Source: Micromonospora sp. CP22
Lineage (GTDB): Bacteria; Actinomycetota; Actinomycetes; Mycobacteriales; Micromonosporaceae
Direction of reading: 5' to 3'
Assembly (NCBI RefSeq): GCF_009712475.1
Contig: NZ_VCJO01000001.1
Location: 434,001-498,000 of the forward strand
Length of the DNA stretch: 64,000 nt
Below are positions 11,861-20,835 of the stretch, piece by piece (the first letter of the stretch is position 1; every line of letters begins with the position of its first letter). Both the position numbers and the translations under genes were made by a program. The notes beneath the pieces were generated by a model. It was given only the letters and a program-made list of their open reading frames with translations. It had not been told where the DNA came from and did no database searches.

Positions 11861-12303
11861 CTCTGTCCTCCTGATGCGGCACGGGGGCCCCGCTGACCGG
11901 TGACTCAGCCGTCCTCTGTGGATAATGGGACGGCTCTGCCGTACCGTGTGCGCGAAGCCTGCAAAACCTTGCCAATGCCGGGCGCTGCGGTCAAGCGGGT
12001 CAGCGAAGACGTTTCGGGACGCCGATCCCACATGTTGGCGTAACCAAATGTTTTCAAATGCTCACTGTGCAGACACGCTTGACCACGCTGGAGTTACATC
12101 CCCTGTTCAGGGGCGCTGTGGAAATGTAGGTATTAGTTGACCGGATCACGTGATGCATGCCGTCCGACCGTTTCCTGCCCGCCTGCGGCTTCCCAAACAC
12201 GATCTCGTCTGATGAAATCGCGGCCGTGCCGCGCATGGCGCCGGCCGTCGCTCGACACACGGGTCGGCGGTTGTGGCGGGAAGAGAACGACGGAGGCGAT
12301 GTC
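11861..12303. other. 443-base intergenic interval between divergent lipoprotein and conservon genes
   Basis: No gene is evident. The middle (about 12030-12140) is notably AT-richer than its surroundings and holds direct repeats of CAAATG, a CCCCTG-N2-CAGGGG hairpin at 12100-12113 and a perfect DnaA-type nonamer on the minus strand at 11917-11925. The promoters of the minus-strand lipoprotein and the plus-strand conservon should lie here, but I cannot place either with confidence. Confidence 0.6.
11917..11925 (-). promoter_or_regulatory. Perfect DnaA-box nonamer TTATCCACA
   Basis: The minus strand reads TTATCCACA, the E. coli DnaA consensus, in the upstream region of the binding-lipoprotein gene. 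A single box is not an origin. It could be a titration or regulatory site or chance. Confidence 0.35.
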
Positions 12304-15300
12304 GTGAGCACCGGACCGACGACCCTGCCCGCCCGTGCTGACGCCGCGCAGAAGAGCGGCGCTCGGCTGCCCCGGCTGCGCGATGCCCGGATCCGGTCCA
12401 AGCTGGCGTTGATCCTGGTGGTTCCGGTGGCGGCGGTCATCGCGCTGGCCACGGTCCGGCTGGTCTCCGTCGTCGAGGGCGCCTACGACGCGACTCAGGC
12501 CCGCGCGCTCACCGCGCTGTCCACCGACGTCTCCGCGCTGACGAACGACCTGCACGCCGAACGGATGGCGGCGGCGGCCTACCTCGCCGCACCGCAGCAG
12601 CGGGCCGACGCGTACAACCTGCGGGTCCGTCAGACCCAGCAGCGCATCGACGAATACCGCGCGGAGCGGGCCCGCATCGGTGACGCCCCCGCTGCCGTCC
12701 GCGACCGACTCGCGGCTATCGACGCTCACCTGGACACCCTCGACGGCACCCGGCAGGAGGTGCTCGCCCGCGAGCAGATGGAGGTCGCCGAGGCGGCGTT
12801 GCGCTACGGCGTGATCCTCAACGACCTGGTCGGCTACGGCGACGGGTTGGCCCAGCTGCCCGGCGACGAGGCACTCGGTGACACCCGCCGGGCGGTCGCC
12901 GCCTTCGCCCGCGCCAAGGCGGCCGTCGCGGAGGAGGAAGCGGTCGTCTTCACGGCCCTCAGCGGTGGCCGGCTGGACAACGAGCAGTTCTCCACCTTCG
13001 TCGCCACCCTCACCGGGCAGCAGGAGGCGTTGGTGTCCTTCTCGCTCGCCGCCGACCCGGTGCAGCGTGCCCTGGTCGAGAGCACCGTTTCCGGTGACGC
13101 GGTGGTGCTCGCCGACCGGATCGCCACCGACCTCAGCCGGGCGGTCAACCAGCGTGCGCCGTTCACCGCGCAGGAGGCGACCTCGGCGATCGGCGCGGTC
13201 AACGAGCTGATGCGGTGGGCCGAGATCGAGCTGCAGAACCGCCTGCTCGACCAGGCCGAGCAGGCTCGCTCGGACGTCATCCGGCAGGCCATCGTCGAGA
13301 CGACGCTGGTACTGCTCACCCTGATCATCGCCGTTACCCTGGCCGTGGTCCTGGCCCGGTCGCTGAACCACTCCCTGCGGCGGCTGCGGGAGGGCGCGCT
13401 CTCCGTGGCGAACCACGACCTGCCGGAGGCGGTGCGTCGCCTCCAGGGGATGGGCAACGTCAGTGACGGCAGTGTCGACGAGATCGTCCGCGAGGTACGC
13501 GATCCGATCCAGCTCGACAACCGCGACGAGGTGGGTCAGGTCGCCTCGGCCTTCAACGTCGTGCACCGGGAGGCGGTCCGGGTCGCGGCCGAGCAGGCGG
13601 CCCTGCGGACCAGCGTCTCGGCGATGTTCCTGAACCTGGCCCGGCGTAGTCAGACCCTGGTCGACCGCATGATCGGTGAGCTGGACGCGATCGAGCGCGG
13701 TGAGGAGGACCCGAAGCGGCTCGCGCAGCTGTTCGAACTCGACCACCTCGCCACCCGAATGCGCCGCAACGACGAGAACCTGCTCGTGCTGGCCGGGGCG
13801 GACTCGGCCGTGCCACGCCGCGACGACGCCCTGTTGGTGGACGTGCTGCGGGCCGCGCAGTCCGAGGTGGAGCTCTACAACCGGATCGAGTTCGGCACGG
13901 TCGACACCGACGTGTCGGTGGCGGCCCACGCGGTCAACGACGTGGTGCGACTGGTGGCCGAACTACTCGACAACGCCACCCGCTTCTCGCCGCCCAACAC
14001 CACTGTGGTCGCCGACGGGCGGCGGATCCGTGACTACGTGCTCATTCAGATCGAGGACCGGGGTCTCGGCCTCTCTGACGAGCAGTTGGACTCCCTCAAC
14101 CGGCGGCTCGCCGCGCCGTCCGCGGTCGACGTGTCGGCGTTCCGCCTGATGGGTCTCGCGGTGGTCAGCCGACTGGCTGCCCGCTACAGCATCCGGGTCG
14201 AGCTGCGACGCAACGTCGAGGGCGGCACCGTCGCGCAGGTAACTCTGCCCGCCGCCACCGTGGTGCTGCCCAGCCTGCGCGGTCGCGACCAGGCGATCAC
14301 CCGGCCCCGGCAGCCGCTCGCGGTCGAGCAGCCCCCGCCCGCGCCGGCCGGACTCGGAGAGCCCGCCGGGCGCGGCAACACCGCGACCCTGGTCGACCGA
14401 CTCCACAACGGCACGTCCCCCGGCACACCCTGGCCGACCCCGGGGGCTGCTCCGGCCGCGCCGCCGCCGGCCCGTACGCCGTCGCCCTCCTTCAGCGGGT
14501 TCAACGCGGGGACGCCGACGGTCGCACAACCCACGCTCGATCCGGTCCCGAACCGAGGTGCCACCGAGCACAGCTACTTCTCTCCGCCCGGACTGCCGGC
14601 TGGACCGGTCGCGGGTGCCGCCGTCAACGCGCCGACCGGATTCGCGCCGAGCGCCGGTCAGCAGCAGCCCGGCGGTGGTGACGGCTCCGAGTTCCGTGGG
14701 CTGGGCGCCAGCCTGGCTGCCACGACCCCGCCGCCGATGACGCGTCCGATCACCGTTCCACCGGAGCAGACCTCCGAGGCGCCGATCTTCCGGGAGATGG
14801 AGGCGGTCTGGTTCCGGTCGCACGGCAACGACGCGACCACGATCTTCAGCCGGCCGCAGTTCGACGAGCAGCCGCCGCCGGTGGCCGCCGCACCACCGGT
14901 GCCTCCTGTCGAGCCGACCAGGGGACGGAGTCCGTTGCCAACCCGCACGCCGGGTGCGGCCGCCGCCGCGACGCCCGCGCCGCCACCGTCGTACACTTCC
15001 TCGTCCGCCAGCACGACCGGTCCGGCGCCGAGCGCGCCGCAGACCCGGCCCTCGCCGGCACCGCAGTCCGCGCCACCGCAGTCCGCCCGGCCCGAGAGCG
15101 GCCAGTCGGCGGACGACGCCTGGCGGACCGCGGCCGACGAGGGCTGGTCACGGGCCAGCCAGGCGGCCGAGCCCACCCCCGCGGGGACGACCCGGTCGGG
15201 GCTGCCGAAGCGGGTGCCCCAGGCGCAGCTCGTGCCCGGTGGCATCGAGCCCCGCGCGCGTGAGCACGGCCGCCGGACTCCCGACGAGGTACGCGGTCTG

Positions 15301-15387
15301 CTGTCGGCGTACCACCGGGGCGTCCAGCGTGGACGGACGGCCGGGGCGAGTCAGAACAGCACCTCGACCAAGGAGACGAGCCGATGA
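12304..15387 (+). CDS. cvnA: Conservon sensor histidine-kinase-like protein CvnA
   Basis: CvnA is the membrane sensor of a conservon, a four-gene signalling unit whose products assemble like a eukaryotic G-protein-coupled complex. GTG 12304, with a GGAGG about 9 bases upstream, gives 1027 residues. Transmembrane segment 1 is at about residues 33-55, then comes an extracellular helical sensor region, then segment 2 at about 332-355, followed by HAMP-like and dimerisation helices. A HATPase domain is shown by ELLDNATRFSPPNT (near residue 553) and EDRGLGL (near 584). There is no canonical HisKA H-box. The last 360 residues are Pro-rich and disordered. The stop overlaps cvnB (ATGA). Confidence 0.93.
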   Translation: MSTGPTTLPARADAAQKSGARLPRLRDARIRSKLALILVVPVAAVIALATVRLVSVVEGAYDATQARALTALSTDVSALTNDLHAERMAAAAYLAAPQQRADAYNLRVRQTQQRIDEYRAERARIGDAPAAVRDRLAAIDAHLDTLDGTRQEVLAREQMEVAEAALRYGVILNDLVGYGDGLAQLPGDEALGDTRRAVAAFARAKAAVAEEEAVVFTALSGGRLDNEQFSTFVATLTGQQEALVSFSLAADPVQRALVESTVSGDAVVLADRIATDLSRAVNQRAPFTAQEATSAIGAVNELMRWAEIELQNRLLDQAEQARSDVIRQAIVETTLVLLTLIIAVTLAVVLARSLNHSLRRLREGALSVANHDLPEAVRRLQGMGNVSDGSVDEIVREVRDPIQLDNRDEVGQVASAFNVVHREAVRVAAEQAALRTSVSAMFLNLARRSQTLVDRMIGELDAIERGEEDPKRLAQLFELDHLATRMRRNDENLLVLAGADSAVPRRDDALLVDVLRAAQSEVELYNRIEFGTVDTDVSVAAHAVNDVVRLVAELLDNATRFSPPNTTVVADGRRIRDYVLIQIEDRGLGLSDEQLDSLNRRLAAPSAVDVSAFRLMGLAVVSRLAARYSIRVELRRNVEGGTVAQVTLPAATVVLPSLRGRDQAITRPRQPLAVEQPPPAPAGLGEPAGRGNTATLVDRLHNGTSPGTPWPTPGAAPAAPPPARTPSPSFSGFNAGTPTVAQPTLDPVPNRGATEHSYFSPPGLPAGPVAGAAVNAPTGFAPSAGQQQPGGGDGSEFRGLGASLAATTPPPMTRPITVPPEQTSEAPIFREMEAVWFRSHGNDATTIFSRPQFDEQPPPVAAAPPVPPVEPTRGRSPLPTRTPGAAAAATPAPPPSYTSSSASTTGPAPSAPQTRPSPAPQSAPPQSARPESGQSADDAWRTAADEGWSRASQAAEPTPAGTTRSGLPKRVPQAQLVPGGIEPRAREHGRRTPDEVRGLLSAYHRGVQRGRTAGASQNSTSTKETSR

Positions 15388-15791
15388 ACAGGCCAGCGGC
15401 CATACAGGACATGGGTTGGCTGCTCAGCAACTTCGCCGACAGCGTGGCTGGCATCGCCCACGTGGTGGCGGTGTCCGCGGACGGGCTGTTGCTCGCCTCC
15501 TCCCGGGACCTGCCGCCGGACCGGGCGGACCAGCTCGCCGCGATCACCTCCGGCGTGGTGAGCCTGACCGAAGGTGCCGCGCGGATGTTCAGCGCCGGCG
15601 GGGTGTTGCAGACAGTGATCGAGATGGACAGTGGGTACCTGTTCCTGATGTCGATCAGTGACGGATCGTCGATGGCGGTGCTCGCGGCGCGCAGCTGCGA
15701 CGTCGGCCAGGTGGGTTACGAGATGGCATTGCTGGTGGAACGGGTGGGCGCGGCGCTGGTACCGCTGCCCCGGGATGCGGTGCGGTCGTAA
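15384..15791 (+). CDS. cvnB: Roadblock/LC7 domain protein CvnB
   Basis: CvnB is the Roadblock/LC7 component that binds the conservon GTPase and the sensor. The 135-residue protein consists of a single domain: a helix (MGWLLSNFADSVAGIAHV), VVAVSADGLLLASS, a helix with ADQLAAITSGVVSLTEGA, and FLMSISDGSSMAVLA, as in bacterial MglB-like proteins. Its ATG overlaps the cvnA stop by four bases. Family knowledge places it as a partner or GTPase-activating-type regulator of CvnD in the cytoplasm. Confidence 0.94.
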   Translation: MNRPAAIQDMGWLLSNFADSVAGIAHVVAVSADGLLLASSRDLPPDRADQLAAITSGVVSLTEGAARMFSAGGVLQTVIEMDSGYLFLMSISDGSSMAVLAARSCDVGQVGYEMALLVERVGAALVPLPRDAVRS

Positions 15792-15819
15792 CGAGTGCGC
15801 CAGCCCGGCGGAAGGCAGA

Positions 15820-15829
15820 GGAGGTGATC
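15820..15829 (+). promoter_or_regulatory. Extended Shine-Dalgarno sequence of cvnC
   Basis: GGAGGTGATC is complementary over ten bases to the anti-SD tail of 16S rRNA, and its GGAGG core ends nine bases before the cvnC ATG at 15834. The match is much longer than at other genes here and should give strong independent initiation of cvnC after the 42-base gap behind cvnB. Confidence 0.7.
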
Positions 15830-15833
15830 ACGG

Positions 15834-16196
15834 ATGGATCGACAGCGTGACCCACGGGGTGCGCTCGTCCGCCCGTACGCGGTCACCCGGGGCCGGACCG
15901 AGCCGTTGCGGGACATCGCGCTGGAAGCGGTGTTGGTGGCCAGTCCCACCCAGATCGCCGAGTCGCGTTTCGCCGGGCACGACAAGCATCGCATCGCCAT
16001 GGTCTGCGAGGGCCGGCCCGAGTCGCTTGCGGAGATCGCCGCGTACACCCGGCTACCGCTGGGTGTCGCCCGGGTGCTGGTCGCCGACATGGTGGCCGAG
16101 GGCCTGTTGACGCTACAGACGGCTGCTCCCGCCACAGGTTTCGAGGAGCGGATGGAAATGCTGGGAAGGGTGCTGAGTGGACTTCGCGAGCTATGA
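15834..16196 (+). CDS. cvnC: DUF742 protein CvnC
   Basis: CvnC is the DUF742 subunit found in every conservon. The 120 residues open with DRQRDPRGALVRPYAVTRGRT, the conserved entry of the family, and contain a winged-helix-like segment (RPESLAEIAAYTRLPLGVARVLVADMVAEGLL). The biochemical role is uncertain; in the conservon model it associates with the sensor and the GTPase. The last 20 bases overlap the start of cvnD. An exceptionally long Shine-Dalgarno sequence precedes it. Confidence 0.93.
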   Translation: MDRQRDPRGALVRPYAVTRGRTEPLRDIALEAVLVASPTQIAESRFAGHDKHRIAMVCEGRPESLAEIAAYTRLPLGVARVLVADMVAEGLLTLQTAAPATGFEERMEMLGRVLSGLREL

Positions 16197-16800
16197 CCCC
16201 GCCGGGGCCCGCCAGAGCCGGGGAATCATCTCCGCGAAGATCGTCGTCGCGGGTGGCTTCGGTGTCGGCAAGACCACGCTGGTCGGTGCGATCTCCGAGA
16301 TCACACCGCTGACCACCGAAGCGGTGATGACCTCGGCGGGAGTCGGAATTGACGACCCGTCCAAGGTGCCGGGCAAGGAGACCACCACGGTCGCCATGGA
16401 CTTCGGCCGGATCACCATGGCGCAGGACCTGATCCTGTACCTCTTCGGCACGCCTGGGCAGACCCGGTTCTGGTTCATGTGGGACGAGATCATCCGAGGC
16501 GCGGTGGGTGCCGCGGTGCTGGTGGACACCCGCCGGATCACCGACGCGTTCGCCCCGCTCGACTACTTCGAGAACCGCAACCTGCCGTACGTGGTCGCAC
16601 TCAACCGGTTCGACGGGGCACCCCAGTACGAGCTGGACGAGGTGCGCGAGGCGCTGGCCATCTCGCCGGACGTGCCGTTGGTGATGACCGACGCCCGGCG
16701 ACGTGAGTCGGTCAAGCAGGTCTTGATGACGGTTGTCGAGCACGCCATGGCGCGGCTCCAGGCCGAGCACGATCGCGGCTTCCCGACCCCGGTCGGGTAG
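16177..16800 (+). CDS. cvnD: Conservon small GTPase CvnD
   Basis: CvnD is the Ras-like ATP/GTP-binding protein of the conservon. The GTG at 16177, inside cvnC, gives 207 residues. The G1/Walker A GGFGVGKTT (near residue 26), the G3-type GTPGQ (near residue 90) and an NRFD in place of NKxD (near residue 145) are all visible. The protein is cytoplasmic and probably cycles between nucleotide states to relay the CvnA signal. Which of the organism's conservons this is cannot be told from the window. A strong hairpin follows the gene. Confidence 0.94.
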   Translation: MDFASYDPAGARQSRGIISAKIVVAGGFGVGKTTLVGAISEITPLTTEAVMTSAGVGIDDPSKVPGKETTTVAMDFGRITMAQDLILYLFGTPGQTRFWFMWDEIIRGAVGAAVLVDTRRITDAFAPLDYFENRNLPYVVALNRFDGAPQYELDEVREALAISPDVPLVMTDARRRESVKQVLMTVVEHAMARLQAEHDRGFPTPVG

Positions 16801-16819
16801 GCCGCCGGAGCTTCGCAGG

Positions 16820-16858
16820 CCACCTGCCGGTCCGGCCGCCGACCGGGCCGGCAGGTGG
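16820..16858. terminator. Bidirectional terminator hairpin between cvnD and nnaR
   Basis: An 11-bp perfect stem (16820-16830 with 16848-16858), extended by five more pairs including one G-T, closes a seven-base loop. It lies 19 bases after the cvnD stop and 7 bases before the end of the convergent nnaR. There is no T-tract, as is usual for actinomycete terminators. Confidence 0.8.
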
Positions 16859-16865
16859 TGTCGAC

Positions 16866-17954
16866 TCAGTCGACCTGCAGGCGGTAGCCCCGCTTGACCA
16901 CGGTCTGCACCACTCGTGGTGCCTTCAGTCCGGCCCGCAGCCGGGCCACCGCCATCTCCACGGCGTGCTCGTCGGCGCCACGGGGCAGCGTTCGCAACAG
17001 GGCGGTACGCGACAGCACCCGCCCGGGTGACTGGGCCAGCGCCCGCAGCACCGCCATCGGGGCCGGGGCCAACGGGCGCAGCTCACCGTCGATGACCGCC
17101 GCGTGCCCGCGCAGGGTCAGCAGGTGTCCGGCGACCTTGATGGTCTTGGTACGTCGCGGCAGCTCGTCGACGATGGTGCGGACCAGCGCACCGAGGCGGG
17201 CCCGACTCGGCGCGCTCACCGGCACTCCGCGTCGGACCAGCGGCTCGGCGGTGACCTGGCCGACGCAACTGGCCAGCACGTCGGTTCGCAGCGCGTCCAG
17301 CACCGTTTCGGTGCGGTCCCCGGCGGCCCGCAGCAGCGCCTCCACCGCCGGTGCCGAGGTGAAGGTGACCGCGTCGACCAGCCGCCCCGCCACCAGGTCG
17401 ACCAGCCGGTGCAGCGGTGCCGGGTCGGTCGGTGGGGCCCAGCGGTAGACCGGGATCTCGATGACCGTGGCCCCGGCGTCCTCCAGCGCACGGGTGCACT
17501 CCGGTTGCCGTTCGCCGTGCAGCTGCATGGCGATCACCTGGCCGGACACGCCGCGCTGGCGCAGGTGGTCGACCACCTCGTCGCAGCTCTCGGAGGCGGG
17601 GGACCACTGGTCGTAGAGGCCGGCTGCCCTTATCGCGCCGCGCGCCTTCGGCCCCCGGGCCACCACGTACGCGTCGCCGAGCACCCCGCGCAGCGGCTCG
17701 GCGAGCCCCCAACCCTCGGCGGCCTCCAGCCACCCACGCATCCCGATGCCGGTGTTGGCCATCAGGATGTCGGGTGGGCGTTCCAGACAGGCGCGGGTCG
17801 CTTCGCGCAGTTCGGTGTCGTCCGCGAGCGGCACGATCCGCAGGGCGGGGGCGAGCACCACCCGGGCGCCGCGCCGTTGGAGCAGCGCGGCGAGTTCGTC
17901 CCGCCGCCGGTCGGCGGTCACCCCGATGGTGAAGCCGGCCAGTTCCTCGCGCAT
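16866..17954 (-). CDS. nnaR: HemD-fold nitrate/nitrite assimilation regulator NnaR (winged helix C-terminus)
   Basis: The first 255 or so of 362 residues form a uroporphyrinogen-III synthase-like fold (GFTIGVTADRRRDELAALL, ALRIVPL, CVGQVTAEPL), and the last 90 an OmpR-type winged helix (LLTLRGHAAVIDG to VVKRGYRLQ). Position as last gene of the nas/nir operon and this domain pair match NnaR, which acts with GlnR on nitrate assimilation genes in Streptomyces and mycobacteria. Whether the HemD domain is still an enzyme (siroheme for NirB needs uroporphyrinogen III) is undecided from sequence. The ATG at 17954 overlaps the nirD stop. A hemD annotation would be the usual alternative. Confidence 0.85.
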   Translation of the reverse strand: MREELAGFTIGVTADRRRDELAALLQRRGARVVLAPALRIVPLADDTELREATRACLERPPDILMANTGIGMRGWLEAAEGWGLAEPLRGVLGDAYVVARGPKARGAIRAAGLYDQWSPASESCDEVVDHLRQRGVSGQVIAMQLHGERQPECTRALEDAGATVIEIPVYRWAPPTDPAPLHRLVDLVAGRLVDAVTFTSAPAVEALLRAAGDRTETVLDALRTDVLASCVGQVTAEPLVRRGVPVSAPSRARLGALVRTIVDELPRRTKTIKVAGHLLTLRGHAAVIDGELRPLAPAPMAVLRALAQSPGRVLSRTALLRTLPRGADEHAVEMAVARLRAGLKAPRVVQTVVKRGYRLQVD

Positions 17955-18301
17955 CAGCCCTCCTGTCGCAGCCGCACCTCGACCATGCCGTCGTGACAAC
18001 GGATCTGGTGCCGGGCGACCGAGACGCCCGGCAGGTCGAGACAATCCCCCGTGCGCAGGTCGTACACCTGCTTGTGCAGCGGCGACGCGACCGTCGGCAC
18101 CTCACCCCGGCTGCCCACGATGCCCCGGGAGAGCACGTACGCCCCGGAGACCGGGTCGCGGTTGTCGATCGCGTACAGCCCGTCGGTGGTGCGGAAGATC
18201 GCCACCTGCACGCCGTCGACGAGGGCGGCGACGCCCCGGTCCGGGTCCAGGCGGTCCACCGGGCAGACGGTGACCCAGTCCAGTGCCGTCGTGGTCGTCA
18301 T
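17954..18301 (-). CDS. nirD: Nitrite reductase small subunit NirD (Rieske-like)
   Basis: NirD is the small subunit of the cytoplasmic NADH-dependent assimilatory nitrite reductase. The 115 residues form a Rieske-like ferredoxin fold: WVTVCPVDRLDPDRGVAALVDG, AVFRTTDG-type strands and SPLHKQVYDLRTGDCL. The canonical CxH/CxxH cluster ligands are absent, as is normal in NirD, so it carries no Fe-S centre. It overlaps both nirB upstream and nnaR downstream. Confidence 0.94.
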   Translation of the reverse strand: MTTTTALDWVTVCPVDRLDPDRGVAALVDGVQVAIFRTTDGLYAIDNRDPVSGAYVLSRGIVGSRGEVPTVASPLHKQVYDLRTGDCLDLPGVSVARHQIRCHDGMVEVRLRQEG

Positions 18302-20835
18302 CGACGCACCTCCGGCAGACCGAGCGCGACCGGCTGGCCGAGCGTGACGGGTTGGCGGCCTGGGGTGGCCTGCTGGCCGCCGACGGGTACCGGCTGCCCG
18401 CGTTCGGTGACGAAGGTGATCGACGGGTCGGGAACATCCGGCGCGTTGACGAACGAGGTGAACCGGCGTAGCCGGTCCGCGTCGGCCAGTACGTCACGCC
18501 ACTCGTCCGAGTAGGACGCGACGTGCCGGGCCATCGCGGCGTCGAGTTCGGCGCAGAGGCCGAGCGAGTCGTCCACGATCACCGACCGGAGGTGGTCCAG
18601 CCCGCCGTCCATCGCCTCGATCCAGGCGGCGGTGCGTTGCAGCCGGTCGGCGGTGCGGATGTAGTACATCAGGAACCTGTCGATCAGCGTGATCAGCGCC
18701 TCGGTGGACAGGTCGGTCGCGAACAGGTCGGCGTGCCGGGGCCGGAAGCCGCCGTTGCCGCCGACGTAGAGGTTCCAACCGGTTTCGGTGGCGATCACAC
18801 CGAAGTCCTTGCTGCGGGCCTCGGCGCACTCGCGGGCGCAGCCGGAGACCGCCGACTTGATCTTGTGTGGGGCGCGGAGCCCCCGGTAGCGCAGTTCCAG
18901 GGCCACGGCCAGACCGACCGAGTCCTGCACCCCGTAGCGGCACCAGGTGGAGCCGACGCAGGACTTCACGGTGCGCAGCGCCTTGCCGTACGCGTGCCCG
19001 GACTCGAACCCGGCGTCGACCAGCCGACGCCAGATCTGCGGCAACTGGTCGACCCGGGCACCGAACAGGTCGATCCGTTGACCGCCGGTGATCTTCGTGT
19101 AGAGGTTGAAGTCGCGGGCCACCTCACCGATGACGATCAGCTTCTCCGGGGTGATCTCCCCGCCGGGGATCCTCGGCACCACCGAGTAGCTTCCGTCGCG
19201 TTGCAGGTTCGCCAGGAAGTGGTCGTTGGTGTCCTGCAACGAGGCCTGCTCGCCGTCGAGGATGTGCCCGTTGCCGAGCGAGGCGAGGATCGAGGCGACG
19301 ACCGGCTTGCAGATGTCACAGCCGCGTCCCCGACCGTGCTCGGAGATCAGCCGGGAGAACGTCTTGATGCCGCGTACCCGGACGATGTCGAACAGTTCCT
19401 GCCGGCTGACGTCGAAGTGCTCGCAGAGCGCCTTCGACTGCACGACGCCGGCCGCGTCGAGCAACTGCTTCAGCATCGGTACGCAGGAACCACAACTCGT
19501 CCCGGCCCGGGTGCACGCCTTCAGGGCGGGCACGTCGGCACAACCGTCCGCGATGGCCGAGTCGATGTCCGCCCGGGTCACCGCATTGCAGGAGCAGACC
19601 TGGGCGGTCGCGGGCAGGGCACCGGCCGAGGCGCCCACCGCGTCGTCACCGGCCAGCAGCGCCAGCGGAGCGGCCGGCAGCGGCCCGCCGACACTGGCCC
19701 GCAACGTCGGGTACGCGCTGGCGTCGCCGACCAGCACCCCGCCGAGCAGCGTCGACGCGTCGTCGGAGAGGACCAGCTTGGCGTACACCCGGCAGGCGGG
19801 ATCGGTCCAGGTGACGTCCAGACAGCCCGGGGTCGTGCCGTGCGCGTCGCCGAACGAGGCGACATCGACACCGAGCAGCTTGAGTTTGGTGGCGGTGTCC
19901 GCGCCCGGGAAGGTGGCGGCACCGCCGACCAGCCGGTCGGCCACCACCTCGGCCATGGCGTAACCGGGGGCGACCAGGCCGTAGCAGGTGCCGTCGACGG
20001 CGGCGCACTCGCCGACCGCGTAGATCCGCTCGTCGCTGGTCCGACAGGCGTCGTCGACCAGCACACCGCCGCGTGGACCGATGTCGAGACCGGCTGCCCG
20101 GGCCAACTCGTCGCGGGGCCGGATGCCGGCGGCCACCACCACCAGGTCGGCCTCGATCAGCGCGCCGTCGGCGAGTTCCAGGGTGGCGACGGCCCCGTCC
20201 GCCCCGGGCCGCAGCGCGGTGGTGGCCACCCCCAGGTGGCAGGTGACGTCGAGTTCCTCGACGTAACGGCGGAGCATCGCGCCACCGGCGGTGTCCACCT
20301 GCACCGGCATCAGCCGGGGGGCGAACTCGACCACGCTGGTGGTCAACCCGAGCAGGCGTAGCGCGTTCGCCGCCTCCAGGCCGAGCAGCCCGCCACCGAT
20401 CACCGCGCCGGTGCGGCGGTCCTTGGCGTACCGGCGGATGGCGGCGAGGTCGTCCAGGGTCCGGTAGACGAAGACGCCGCTCAGGTCGGTGCCCGGCACC
20501 GGCGGCACGAACGGGTACGACCCGGTGGCGAACACCAGGACGTCGTACGGGTACTCGCCGCTGGTCGTGGTCACCACCCGGCGGCTCCGGTCGACGCCGG
20601 TGGCTGCCTCACCGAGCCGCAACCGCACCCCGTCGTGCGGGGTGTGCAGGTTGAGGTCCTCCTCGTCGGCACCATCGAAGTACGCCGAGAGCCGCACCCG
20701 GTCGTACGCCGGTCGGCTCTCCTCGGCGAGCACGGTGACCCGCCACCGCTGCTGTGGGTCGCGGGCGCGCAGCGCGTCCACGAACCGCTGGCCGACCATG
20801 CCGTTGCCGATGACGACCACATTGCCGCCGGTCAT
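18298..20835 (-). CDS. nirB: NADH-dependent nitrite reductase large subunit NirB
   Basis: NirB reduces nitrite to ammonium with electrons from NADH through FAD, [2Fe-2S], [4Fe-4S] and siroheme. From ATG 20835 the protein has 845 residues. In order: an FAD/NAD-binding domain (VVVIGNGMVGQRFVDAL; GGGLLGLEAANAL), a BFD-like [2Fe-2S] domain (CSCN ... CGSC), a ferredoxin-like half-domain, and the siroheme/[4Fe-4S] domain with CVGSTWC and CARECAEA. The start overlaps the upstream flavoprotein stop, and the stop overlaps nirD. Length and motifs are normal for the family. Confidence 0.96.
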   Translation of the reverse strand: MTGGNVVVIGNGMVGQRFVDALRARDPQQRWRVTVLAEESRPAYDRVRLSAYFDGADEEDLNLHTPHDGVRLRLGEAATGVDRSRRVVTTTSGEYPYDVLVFATGSYPFVPPVPGTDLSGVFVYRTLDDLAAIRRYAKDRRTGAVIGGGLLGLEAANALRLLGLTTSVVEFAPRLMPVQVDTAGGAMLRRYVEELDVTCHLGVATTALRPGADGAVATLELADGALIEADLVVVAAGIRPRDELARAAGLDIGPRGGVLVDDACRTSDERIYAVGECAAVDGTCYGLVAPGYAMAEVVADRLVGGAATFPGADTATKLKLLGVDVASFGDAHGTTPGCLDVTWTDPACRVYAKLVLSDDASTLLGGVLVGDASAYPTLRASVGGPLPAAPLALLAGDDAVGASAGALPATAQVCSCNAVTRADIDSAIADGCADVPALKACTRAGTSCGSCVPMLKQLLDAAGVVQSKALCEHFDVSRQELFDIVRVRGIKTFSRLISEHGRGRGCDICKPVVASILASLGNGHILDGEQASLQDTNDHFLANLQRDGSYSVVPRIPGGEITPEKLIVIGEVARDFNLYTKITGGQRIDLFGARVDQLPQIWRRLVDAGFESGHAYGKALRTVKSCVGSTWCRYGVQDSVGLAVALELRYRGLRAPHKIKSAVSGCARECAEARSKDFGVIATETGWNLYVGGNGGFRPRHADLFATDLSTEALITLIDRFLMYYIRTADRLQRTAAWIEAMDGGLDHLRSVIVDDSLGLCAELDAAMARHVASYSDEWRDVLADADRLRRFTSFVNAPDVPDPSITFVTERGQPVPVGGQQATPGRQPVTLGQPVALGLPEVRR

